Assembly: GCA_004369085.1 (NCBI GenBank)
Contig: ML210490.1
Location: 1 to 12,578 of the forward strand
Reading direction: 5' to 3'
Source of the DNA: Coprinopsis marcescibilis
Lineage: Eukaryota > Basidiomycota > Agaricomycetes > Agaricales > Psathyrellaceae
DNA length: 12,578 bases
The stretch's first letter is position 1; every line of letters starts with the position of its first letter. Below are positions 1 to 8,390 of this stretch, one piece after another. A program made the translations under genes and the position numbers. The notes under the pieces were generated by a model. That model saw only the letters and a program-made list of their open reading frames with translations, was not told where the DNA came from and ran no database searches.

Positions 1-538
1 ATGATTTCTTCCTACAATTCTACTTTCAGTCAATCGGTAAGTAGCTCATTTTAAAGGAATGTTTTAGCGCTAACCATAGTTGCATGCAGACTCTCAGTAC
101 CGCAAAATTAGGGCAGGTTCCTGCGCAACATTGTCCGACTTTGAAACAAACATATATAAATAGCAGCTTTCAATCCCGCACCAACTGCTCGCCCTCTTCA
201 TCTTGGACACGGGGTACAGAACGTCCTGCGCTCCCACTTTTCCAAACAGAACTCCTATAGTATTGGTTCCTTCTCTGTGACCAGGACTTGGAGAAGCGGG
301 AGAATTCCGGGAACTGCCTATTTTTAGGCAGTGAACGCGGCTTTTTCACCTCTCTTTCTCCGCCAGACTTGGTCGTGAGTCCCCATGCAGCTGTTCCAGT
401 GACTTTATATCTTATCTTTTCTCTTTCCTCGCTCATCACCATTGTGCTTAGCCTCCCCCACACACTCACTTACTATCAGCTCGTGTTGATCGCATCCAGG
501 AACTAACAACACACGCACATGGTGCGCTACTATCCATA
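1..538. other. Non-coding flank without a recognisable gene
   Basis: No reading frame here looks like a real protein on either strand; the open frames are short, low in conserved character and mostly lack good ATG starts. A classical TATA-like string (TATATAAA) lies at 153-160 on the plus strand, followed by pyrimidine-rich sequence, but no convincing plus-strand gene starts downstream, so I do not call a promoter. The right edge is the 3' flank of the leftward JmjC-like gene. A perfect hairpin lies at 313-332 and is listed separately. Confidence 0.5.
313..332. repeat. Perfect 8-bp inverted repeat (hairpin)
   Basis: ACTGCCTA at 313-320 and its exact reverse complement TAGGCAGT at 325-332 are separated by TTTT. 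A strand carrying it could fold into an 8-bp stem with a 4-base loop. It lies about 200 bases past the stop of the leftward JmjC-like gene. It might act in 3'-end formation or be the scar of an excised element, but nothing in the sequence decides this. Confidence 0.6.
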
Positions 539-2011
539 CTACTTGCTGAATGTAGTAGCGATATAATTTTTCACCCCTACCATGACTGCTTCCCATTCTG
601 AACTTTTATTCAAAATCCTATCCTCGATGTCCACTGACCGACCCTTCTCCACCCTTCCCTTTCCCTTTCCCTTTCCCTGACCCTTTCCTTTGGAACCCTC
701 CTTCTTTTCTTTCGCCTTGTTTGCTACCAACTTCCACTTCTCGATAGTTCCCAACATCCGGTCTCCCTCCTCTTCAACCTCTGTGTGACACGTCGTCCGT
801 GAATCAAGTTCCTTCAACCACTTCACCGCCATATCCAGTACCACTGCCGATTGCTCGAACTGTGACACAGAATGACAATAAAACCCGAAATGGCGACTTT
901 CCGTGAATGATAAGCATGCGTGTATCATGTTTGGTCGATGATAAAATCCGACTTCTTTCTCTCCTTCCAACACGAGCACCTCTATGCCCTCCAACTGGTC
1001 GATGAGATGCAGGGTCATTTCTACACTGGTTACTTTGAACTGGTGCCGCGTCATCGCCTTGAAATTCTTCAATGTTGGGGGCCACACCAACCATAACTTA
1101 ACACTGAATGTGTGAACGATCACAGCCTGGTCTCCATACCCATCCATGTGCGGGTGTGAAATACTCCCCGGGAGGGTCCAGGTCGTGCTCCATCTCGTCG
1201 TGGTTGTCCTGTCGTCCTCCTGGAATGGCAGTTGATATCCACACACAAGCAGTCCACGTTTCGTGCCATAGAGATCGATGCAACCAAGGAGGAAATTCAT
1301 ATCTGAAACACACTCCCGCTGCAGAAACATGTCCCGCTGCATCAGAAAATCAACCACCCAAAGCTCCGAGTCCGACATCTTCATGTTCAAAAGCATGTCC
1401 CAGAACTCAAGGGGTTGTTCCGTTTCCACCAGATCCAGATACAATGTCCTAAAACTTTGTTTCAAACCCTCCCTTTCGACTTCGAAGAACGTAAGACATT
1501 GGCTTGCTTCCTGTACTTCGGGGATAATCTGGACCACGCCCTCCTTACCCAAAAGTACCTGCAGGATTTTGACACCTGTGGCACTCTGGAATTTAGGGCC
1601 CAATGAAAGCTGTGTGTCCCACCTCTTCAAAAGATCCAGCACCCAACCATTTTGGATGGGAGCCAACAATTGCGAAGAGCTTGTCACTGACGGTCCTGCC
1701 ATCCCAATCCCCATCAGTAACACACAGTACCCTTTCATAGTTCGATGTTTACCTTTTTCAATTATGGTTTTCAGTCATTTATATCGGCTGTTTCCTGACC
1801 CAATCCACTTCCCTTCAAATAACCGAACTTTAAACCCAAGACGAGGGTGCATTGAATGCTCCTCTGCCAGATTCCATACATGGTCTGAAGTTTTCACCCA
1901 TGCCCGCAAGGTACTTCGCTGATAAAAGATGTCGAAAGGTTTCCCCTGGGCACCAGGAACTCCATTATCAGTCCAGTATTGGTGATAACTTTGCTTGAGA
2001 TGATCCACCAT
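539..2011 (-). CDS. JmjC-like 2-oxoglutarate/Fe(II) oxygenase-fold protein, probably disrupted
   Basis: Two exons are inferred: 2011-1753 and 1695-539, joined by a 57-nt intron (1752-1696, GTAAAC...GGCAG). The phases match across it. Exon 1 starts at the first ATG after an in-frame TAA, but has a TGA at 1777-1775 just before the donor; the large frame alone is open from 1738 (399 codons). In that frame an HPHMDG motif gives the HxD pair (H197, D199). It is followed by KLWLVWPP (K214 fits the JmjC 2-oxoglutarate lysine) and a distal histidine in PNMIHACLS (H273), so the iron triad looks intact. The C-terminus has a lysine/glycine-rich tract (about residues 343-368). The arrangement resembles an expanded JmjC family of mushroom fungi, recalled from memory. 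Its substrate is unknown; family members are often assumed to act on chromatin, but that is inference. Either the TGA kills the full protein, or a shorter one starts at 1738. Confidence 0.72.
655..678. repeat. TTCCCT hexanucleotide tandem repeat (4 units) coding for a Lys-Gly tract
   Basis: Four perfect TTCCCT units run from 655 to 678, with diverged units on both sides (about 652-691). On the minus strand they encode the repeated Lys-Gly part of the JmjC-like protein tail (GKGKGKG). Such tracts change length easily by slippage in steps of two residues without breaking the frame. Confidence 0.8.
1696..1752 (-). other. Predicted intron of the JmjC-like gene
   Basis: On the minus strand the exon ends GAAAAAG, followed by GTAAAC; an ACTGAT branch-like string lies 17 or so bases before the ATGGCAG acceptor. 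Length is 57 nt, normal for basidiomycetes. Removing it joins a phase-1 exon end to a phase-1 exon start, so the frame of the upstream segment (1775-2011) continues into the JmjC frame apart from the TGA at 1777-1775. This is the main evidence that the two open frames belong to one gene. Confidence 0.55.
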
Positions 2012-2243
2012 GACTTAGGGCCATCCGTCATCACAGGTCCTCTCCGAGTCGAAAAATTAACTTACTGGATAACTGGCAGGAAAAGACCGAATCACTGCTA
2101 AGTACAGTGAGTTCTATATATAACATATATTCAGTCTACATCTCGACTTGTCACAAAATTGAACGTACGTTTCTCGGTAAAAGTCATAGGTACTGTTTTG
2201 GGTGATGAGGTAGCAAATGAACGGTGTCTACTTCTGGAAAGAA
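2012..2243 (-). promoter_or_regulatory. Possible promoter region of the JmjC-like gene
   Basis: Immediately upstream of the ATG at 2011 on the minus strand lies a gene-free stretch. It holds an AT-only string, nearly its own reverse complement, at 2115-2130 (TATATATAACATATAT), about 105-120 bases upstream of the ATG. That is a plausible TATA-box distance allowing for a 5' leader. No other element is recognisable and the call is weak. Confidence 0.3.
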
Positions 2244-2345
2244 GCTCATCAATGCTCATCAATGCCCATCAATGCCCATCAATGCCCATCAATGCTCATC
2301 AATGCTCATCAATGCTCATCAATGCCCATCAATGCTCATCAATGC
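2244..2345. repeat. 10-bp minisatellite, unit AATGCYCATC
   Basis: Nine full tandem units run from 2251 to 2340, with partial units at both edges (2244-2250 and 2341-2345). The only variation is C or T at the sixth base, in the order T C C C T T T C T; all other positions are perfect, which points to recent expansion. The unit length is not a multiple of three, so the repetitive reading frame across it is not a real protein. Confidence 0.95.
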
Positions 2346-2399
2346 ATGCCCTCATGAGCCCACTTCCCTCCATATTACATAGGTAACATTCGCCCTTTC

Positions 2400-2719
2400 C
2401 AGTAAACAACAACAAACATTTCAGCACACTTCGCGCCGCCTGCGCACAGGCTTGTGCCATGACTCCGGATACAAATGGACACGCCCGGTCTTGACTTCGT
2501 ACCAGGAGTCGACACAGCTTATCCTATCCTAGACAGTACACTCCTCACCTCGTTGTCCACGCCCAATAATGAACTATTACACCGCTACACTCCTCACGCC
2601 ATGCCTCGTTGGTGAGCTGGAACCGCTGCCAAACGATGCCAACCAATGCCAACCACTGCCTACCCCCTGAAACACTGGTCCGCCACAAACAATCCTTTCT
2701 AATCTTTCATCTTCCTGCT
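2400..2719. other. Gene-free stretch with a second short repeat
   Basis: No protein-like frame is seen. A 12-base direct repeat (TACACTCCTCAC) occurs near 2537 and 2584. The four-unit decamer array listed at 2621-2660 lies here. On the minus strand, the reading frame of the helicase fragment stops at 2722-2720 and no further helicase motif could be followed into this stretch. Confidence 0.5.
2621..2660. repeat. Short 10-bp tandem array, four units (AACCANTGCC-like)
   Basis: Four consecutive decamers, AACCGCTGCC, AAACGATGCC, AACCAATGCC and AACCACTGCC, occupy 2621-2660. The third unit matches the decamer of the larger array at 2244-2345 in 8 of 10 bases when both are written starting AATGCC. 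It is older or more diverged than the first array. Confidence 0.7.
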
Positions 2720-3150
2720 TCAACTCACTATCCAGCAGAGAACAGCGAGGTCTTGGTGCATTACTCTACTGTGTCGCAGATTCTCCAGTAACTGATTCCA
2801 TACAGGATCTCACACACGAACCTAATAAAACTGTGAGCCTCTTACATGCAAAAAGAGTTTGGTTCCTTACCTGTTCCTTTCAGAATTACTACATCTGTAA
2901 ACTGCTCATACAACTTCCTCCCAAATACCACCTCTTCATTTCTTTCCCCTGGTTTTGTCTGAGTATAAGCTTTAAAGGCGTTCCCCAGAAGACTTGGCAA
3001 CCGGCGGAATAGAATCACGTCAAACCCTCCAAATGTAGCCCTGCCTGCACTGTTCCACACTCCCTGTCGTCCAGCTTGCGTCGCACTGGACAGCAAATTA
3101 AACGGGGTCTTCCATGCCATCGAAATCTTGTCTAGTATCATCCCGTATTT
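2720..3150 (-). pseudogene. Fragment of a PIF1-like DNA helicase, decayed
   Basis: The minus-strand frame 3150-2871 reads like the middle of a fungal PIF1-type helicase. ILDKISM stands where the Walker B motif would read DEISM, followed by NLLSSATQA, then FGGFDVILF, and RKLYEQFTDVVILK. Motif III after VILF, normally GDF-x-Q-x-PP, is ruined. Next comes a 49-nt intron-like piece (2870-2822, GTAAGG...TTATTAG), then a frame reading DPVW and LRHSRVMHQDL, as expected after the usual RVTDPVW. An extra A before the donor shifts the frame; a TGA at 2812-2810 interrupts V-x-DPVW, and another ends the match at 2722-2720. The left limit is a likely splice acceptor (TGACAG). The Walker A part and the C-terminal half are absent, so this is a fragment of a helicase gene of the kind found in Helitrons or PIF1 expansions. 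Which of these is undecided. Confidence 0.72.
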
Positions 3151-3205
3151 CTGTCATCTGAGCATGAAGTTAGGCCGGTTCACGTCCAAACGTGGAAACA
3201 GAGAT

Positions 3206-3249
3206 TCGGGATCGGCCAACCTCGGACTCGGGATCAGCCAATCTCGGAC
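3206..3249. repeat. 22-bp direct repeat, two tandem copies
   Basis: Copy one is at 3206-3227 and copy two at 3228-3249; they differ at two positions (G/A and C/T). Eight bases later a perfect 10-bp palindrome, CTACTAGTAG, lies at 3257-3266. The pair sits between the helicase fragment and the Plavaka gene, where the left end of the transposon would be expected. It could be part of subterminal transposase-binding repeats, but no matching copy was found beyond the 3' end of the gene. Confidence 0.8.
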
Positions 3250-3266
3250 TCAGTGACTACTAGTAG

Positions 3267-3592
3267 GAACATGTTGTCCCCGCCCCACGCGCCTGAGCCA
3301 CTGTGTGATCAGGATTGACTATTACTCCTACCAACTCGAAACTGTGTCAAGCTGGCCGACCAAGCATAGAAATGCGAGGGAGTAAAAGCCCAACATGCGC
3401 TCTAAAGCAACCAAAAGGTCAGACAGGAACTATCTCCCCTCTATCATCGCCGAGCGCTGACCATCCTGCATGGGCCCATAGCCGAGCTTGGACCTACTTC
3501 TGTTGCAGCCATTTAAAGGGCAATGGATGCATGGTAGACCTCTCTGTGCCTCCACTGAAAGTTTTCACTCGCGCCCACCGCTATCATCTCCA
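3267..3592. other. 5' flank of the Plavaka transposase gene
   Basis: This stretch has open frames in two phases but neither resembles the transposase N-terminus, and no TATA box is obvious. It probably holds the left end and promoter of the transposon. An alternative in-frame ATG for the transposase lies at 3488, which would add 35 residues of unremarkable sequence. Confidence 0.4.
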
Positions 3593-6500
3593 ATGCTAAG
3601 CGAAACGGAATACCCACTCAAGCATCCAGAAATTCCCGACAACCGTGACTCAACCTGGCATCAGGCTTGTGCATGTGGGCAAAACTTTCTTCAACCAAAC
3701 AGCTTTAGCAAGCACATATCCACCTGTGCTGTACACAAGAGTCATCTCAAGAAGAGGCTAGCAGAGGCCAAAGAGAGGAATTCTGCCAAGCCCAAGCGAC
3801 TGCGGGGGACAAAGAACCTGGCTTCAGCAACCTGGCTAAGCCTGGAACCAGTGGACAACGACTTGGAAGGCAGTGGCTCTCTAGAGGCCATTGCCAACCA
3901 ACCTGAGCCTATGGATTCAGAGAAGCACCGCAACACTGGTGTTTCTCCAGGGATAAATACGGTATGTTTCGAATCCTGTGTCACACCCATAAGCTCAAAG
4001 CCTTTCAGGATGAATCTTTGGCAGGCTCTGAAGGGGAAGACCACAAGCTTGCCAGTGGGCGCGGTCTCAGGGCTAAGCGCAAGTCCCAATGCCTGCAACA
4101 ATACGACAAGATTATTCGGTCTCGAGCTGTACCTCAGGCTACCCTGCCTTTCAATGCGCTAGATGCACCCAAATCCAACACTACCTCACCATCAGCTGAT
4201 TCCATGGACATTGACGGTGAGGGAGCATTGAATGTCCCTCTCAGAGAAGGAGAATCCGAATCAGAGGTAGGTCAGAGATTTTACTGCCATAGGCCGACGC
4301 TCATCAAGTGTTTCCAGAACACTTTGAAGAACAAGAGGGCGGCTCTGATGCAGGAGACCTCTATCAACGACTTCGGCCTTTACAAACGATACTGGTCCCA
4401 CGATGCCACTCCGCATGACCCAGATAACTTTGGTTTAGGCTGTGATCTGCAGGATCCAAGTTCGGAAGATCCACAGAAGGAATCATCTCTACCCGAGGAA
4501 GAGATCCTCTTCCCTTTCCCGAATCTTAACTCTTACCTGCTTGCTGAGTGGTTTTGGGACACCGACACTGGAAAGAGTAAAGAGGCTTTCCAGAAGCTTG
4601 TCGAAATCATTGGTGATCTGGACTTCAAACCGTCAGATATCCACCAAGCCAACTGGACTTTCATCCAACGCACACTTGACGACAATTCAGACTTGGGCAA
4701 TCTGGAATTCCATGCAACCTCCAGCCAGTTTCCGGGCAGTTTCAACTCCGAACCAGCACTGTGGAAGACTACGGATATCACCATCGACGTTCCGTTTAAC
4801 ATGCGTTCAGCAAAGCCAGGATCATATCCCTTCACTGTTCCCAACTTCAATTATCGCCCCCTTATGTCCGTTATCCAAAGTCGCTTGCGGGACCTGTCCT
4901 CCATGAAACATTTCCACCTTCTTCCCTATGAACTCCGCTGGCAAGCAGGTCCAGACAATGCAGATGTTCACGTGTATGGGGAGTTATACACTTCCGAGGC
5001 GTTCTTGCAGGCTCATAATGCACTACAGGTAAAGGATGTTCAAATCAACTTAGTGTCTCTATCTGACAAAACACCTACCCAGGATGTAGATCTAGAATCT
5101 GGTTGCTCTTTGCCACGCCATGTTGTCACCTTGATGTTTGCCTCTGATGCCACAATGTTGGCCTCTTTTGGAAACACAAAGCTGTGGCCTCTGTACCTTT
5201 TCTTCAGCAACGACTCTAAGTATAGACATGGAAAGCCAAGTCTTAAACTTGGGGAGGAGATAGCTTATCTTCTAAAGGTGTGAAGATCTTCCACTTTATC
5301 TACAGGTCTTTATGGTGTCTCATGCAGAAGTTCATAGCTCCCAGATAGCTTCAAGGACTTCGTATTAGATCGCTCCAAGAAGAACAATATGTCCCAACCC
5401 CTTCATACGCACTGCGAACGAGAAATTTTTCACAAACAATGGAGGACCTTGCTGGATGACGACTTCCTAACAGCATACGAACACGGAATCGTTGTTGAGT
5501 CACCATTGGACAAGAAAAAGAGAAGATTTTTCCCTCAGATATTTACTTACACTGCAGACTACCCGGAAAAGTGCATCTGTCGATTGGTTATACGAACATA
5601 GGCTAACATTCCCAATATTCAATGCTGCAGGGTCACCATTGCATGCATAAGAAACCTCGGGAAATGTCCCTGCCCACGGTGCTTAATCCCTCTGGTTGAC
5701 ATTCATAATTTGGGCCTCGTCAATGATCACAAACATCGGACAACTTGGAAACGAGTGGACAGCCAGAGTCATCGCAAAAAGGTCAGCACTGCGCGGAAGC
5801 TCATATACACAGACAACAAATCCATCAACAGTTCTTTCATGGAAGCCAAGCTTCAACCACAGTCTTTAGTTCCAACCAAGGTGTGCATCATGAGCTCAGT
5901 TCCGCTAATTTCGCGCTGAAACCGTCATGCCATCTTTACAGAATGCATTTTCCGATAGGCTCTCCCAGCATGGTTTCGATCTGTTCCCAATGCTTGTCGT
6001 AGACATCATGCATGAGGTTGAGCTGGGTGTTTGGAAGAACATTTTTATCCATACACTACATATTTTAGAGTCCCCATCATCGACCACTGGAGCCATTCAT
6101 ATGCTGGATTCTCGGTACGTTCCAGAGCTTGTTGGAAGCATCACTTGTGACTGATGGCCAGAGTCGCCACAGATATCGTATGGTACCCATCTTTGGAGCG
6201 GATACTATTCAAAAGTTTTCCAATAATGTCTCCAAAATGAAGCAATTGGCTGCCAGAGATCTCGAAGACCTATTGCAAGTACGTTAACCAGTATTTACCA
6301 AAAGCAGATAATAACTTGCTCTTTCAGTGCGCCCCAGCAGCCTTTGAAGGTCTTGTTGAAGAGGAGCACAATTCTCAGATTCTTCGCCTTCTCTTCTGTC
6401 TGGCCCAGTGGCATAGTCTCGCTAAGCTCCGGCTACATACGGAGCAGACCGTCATGCAGCTGGAGGAGTGGACGGCCAAACTCGGAGCTTTAGCAAGGGA

Positions 6501-8390
6501 GTTCCTGTCACAGACCTGTTCATCCATTGAAACATGGGAACTCAAACGTGAAACGCAGAAACAAGCAAGATCCAGGACCAAAAGAGCATCCCGGAAGCAG
6601 AAAAACTGTCCAGAGGGCCCAACTTACAAAGATTCTACAGGCAAGGCCGCAAATGAAATGTATATGTCTACTATTTGGTCTGACATCGGCTTGACAGATC
6701 CCAGGAGAAAGACTCTCAACCTGAATACATACAAGTTTCATGCTTTGGGGGACGTCGTGCAGACAATTAAATTGTTTGGGACAACAGACTCTTATTCAAC
6801 CCAGATGGTGCGGTGACAGCTCCAGCATCCTTCCCTAACTACCTCAAACTTACATGGATACAATACCTGGCAGTCTGAGCTATTCCACAAGCAGATAAAG
6901 GCGAGATACCAGCATACGAACAGGAAATTGGTGGAGATTCAAATGGCCAAAATGCAACTATGTGAAGCTCGGATGAGGCAGATAGAAAACAGGATTCTCT
7001 CTGCCTCCCAAGGACCAAGCTTAAGCATGGATAAACAAGTCAGCCCCGAAGAACTCATGGATCTTTCCTACACCATCGGCAAGTTGCAACACATCCCTAT
7101 TGACCTCACCAACTTTCTTTGACGCAACGTCAACGACCCTGCAACTAACGTAGGTTTTGCGCTACCTTTTAGCCTCTAGATCAGAATTCTCACATTTTAA
7201 CGAATCTCTAGCAATTCTACCTCAAACTTAAATGCCATATACTTCCTCAAATCCTCCAAGTATTGATTTCGGAGATAAAGACAAGGCACAGTGCAGGCAG
7301 TACCAAGAGACTCAAGGCTCTACGGGAACTACACAACAAATACAGTGACGACATGGAGCTTGACGTGCCATCCTCAATCCTTGACCGGCTATTCATAGCG
7401 GATGACAGAATATACAAACACAACAGGATGCATATCAATTATACAACCTACGACCTATGTCGGGAGCAAGACGTCATCACTCCAAACACTGACTGCAATA
7501 ACATCATGTGCCTTCGCCAAATAGACTCCGATGAAGGTCCAATGCAGGTTGAAGACCGATTCGTGTATGGGCGTGTCCTGGGCATTTACCATGTCAACAC
7601 CATATATGGTGGCCCTGGTTCTCTCAATCTTCTACCGCGGCGACTTGACTTCCTTTGGGTTCGCTGGTACGACAGGGTGGGTGATTCAGGGTCAGCCATT
7701 AAGCTAGAGCTCGAATGCCTTCGATTCGCTTCAATTTCCGACCCCACAGCCTTCGTATTTCTTGACCCCAACTCCGCTCTTCGGGCATCCCACATAATTC
7801 CCCAATTCTCGGAAGGCCGTGTGTATCAACCCCCTCAACAGCTTCCGATGCCAAGGAACATGGCAGCCGTCAAAGGAAAGGGCAAGGGCAAGGCAAACCA
7901 AACGACAGCCGCCACCACAAAGCCACACAGTCAACCGCTACCACAGCCATTGTCCAAATGTGCAGGAGACAAACATGATTGGAAGGAATATTACATTAAT
8001 AGATCAGTTACTCATTTCCACTCCTCCATTGCATGCGAGTTCGTTAACTTGAATATTATCAGGTTTGTTGATAGAGACATGTTCATGCGATACTCATGGG
8101 GCCTTGGAGTTGGACACATATACTCTCATCCAGATGCGCCCAGCAATGCCGCCAACTCAGTCTCTTCCGAGTCAAACAGCCAAATCGCCCAAGGATGTAT
8201 TAATCCCAAGTCTCTGGAGACAGACTCGGATGTCATGCCCAAGTTGTCTCACTCCAGGCCACAATCTGAGGATGAAATACCACAAGGGGCTGCGATCGAC
8301 TCCGATTCTGATGCATCTACTAATCAAGAGTATACCCTCTTGGATTTGGACGATAGTTCCGACTCATTGGTGGCCGATCTAGAAAACTGA
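3593..8390 (+). CDS. Plavaka-family transposase, one premature TGA
   Basis: Probable exons: 3593-3961, 4009-4266, 4318-5028, 5083-5277, 5338-5570, 5631-5880, 5942-6114, 6173-6278, 6328-6807, 6874-7149, 7212-8002, 8063-8390. All join in frame to about 1389 residues (1409 if 8003-8062 is retained). Near the N-terminus is a CACG zinc finger (C26, C28, H41, C45). Then come a long linker; ELRWQAG and VYGELYTS; the core motif FASDATMLASFG (Asp at 5146-5148); a CPCPRC zinc motif; and FPMLVVDIMHEVELGVW (second catalytic-type Asp at 6002-6004). FHALGD and TTDSYST follow. The C-terminal part has INYTTYDL, RVLGIYHVN, RRLDFLWVRW, a KGKGKGK tract, DRDMFMRY and an acidic-serine tail. These are hallmarks of Plavaka transposases. 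The start at 3593 is the ATG nearest the zinc finger. TGA at 7120-7122 breaks the frame, so this copy is probably dead or recently inactivated. Confidence 0.92.
4267..4317 (+). other. Probable in-frame intron without stop codons (51 nt)
   Basis: It begins GTAGGT and ends TTTCCAG, with CCGAC at 4294-4298 as a possible branch site. Its length is a multiple of three and it has no stop, so the frame stays open either way. The 17 residues it would encode do not look like transposase sequence. Splicing is likely but not certain. Confidence 0.55.
5029..5082 (+). other. Probable in-frame intron without stop codons (54 nt)
   Basis: It begins GTAAAG and ends CTACCCAG, with an ideal CTGAC branch string at 5063-5067. 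Removing it joins AHNALQ to DVDLESGCSLPR, which matches the spacing before the SDAT motif in Plavaka proteins (from memory of the family). It is a multiple of three and stop-free, so simple frame finding reads straight through it. Confidence 0.8.
7120..7122 (+). other. Premature TGA in the Plavaka transposase
   Basis: In the exon 6874-7149 the frame reads NFL, TGA, RNVNDPATN, then crosses the intron 7150-7211 into QFYLKLKCHILPQIL. The protein similarity runs unbroken on both sides, so the TGA is a point change inside the exon and not the gene end. It is followed by CGC; a former CGA (Arg) is a simple source. The stop removes the C-terminal third. Confidence 0.85.
8003..8062 (+). other. Former intron with lost GT donor, now readable as coding
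   Basis: The protein should run YYINR-FVDRDMFMRY, but 60 bases intervene that encode an unrelated stretch. They end in TTATCAG, a normal acceptor, with TTAAC as a possible branch, but start ATCAGTTAC where GTCAGT would be expected. A G-to-A change at the first donor base explains this. The piece is a multiple of three with no stop, so retention only inserts 20 residues. Confidence 0.6.

Larger units (their letters stand above)
3593..8390 (+). mobile_element. Plavaka-family DNA transposon, minimal extent
   Basis: The coding part of a CACTA-related Plavaka element fills this interval; the element itself must extend past both ends. Terminal inverted repeats and target duplications were searched by eye between about 3150-3600 and 8390-8900 without success, so the borders are unknown. 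Plavaka elements are cut-and-paste transposons abundant in Agaricomycetes (established knowledge of the family). No accessory gene is seen inside the interval. Confidence 0.85.

Noticed and set aside
1108..1922. Two plus-strand open frames (1108-1452 and 1278-1922)
   Set aside because: They lie antisense to the JmjC-like gene, whose frame carries the recognisable motifs; the plus-strand translations show none.
2244..2345. CRISPR-like array
   Set aside because: The units are contiguous decamers without spacers and the genome is fungal, so it is a minisatellite.
2159..2386. Plus-strand frame with repeated INAHQC-like peptides
   Set aside because: It is only the translation of the 10-bp minisatellite; the unit is not a multiple of three, and the frame ends just past the array.
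3315..3599. Plus-strand frame before the transposase as an upstream exon
   Set aside because: Its translation does not resemble the Plavaka N-terminus, and the zinc finger follows directly from the ATG at 3593 in another phase.
3966..3980. TTCGAATCC string like a tRNA T-arm
   Set aside because: It lies inside a well-supported transposase intron and no acceptor or anticodon arms surround it; no tRNA was found elsewhere in the window.
6808..6873. Gene end at the TGA just after 6807
   Set aside because: The stop is inside a 66-nt GT-AG intron; family sequence (TQM joined to SELFHKQIKARY) continues in frame at 6874.
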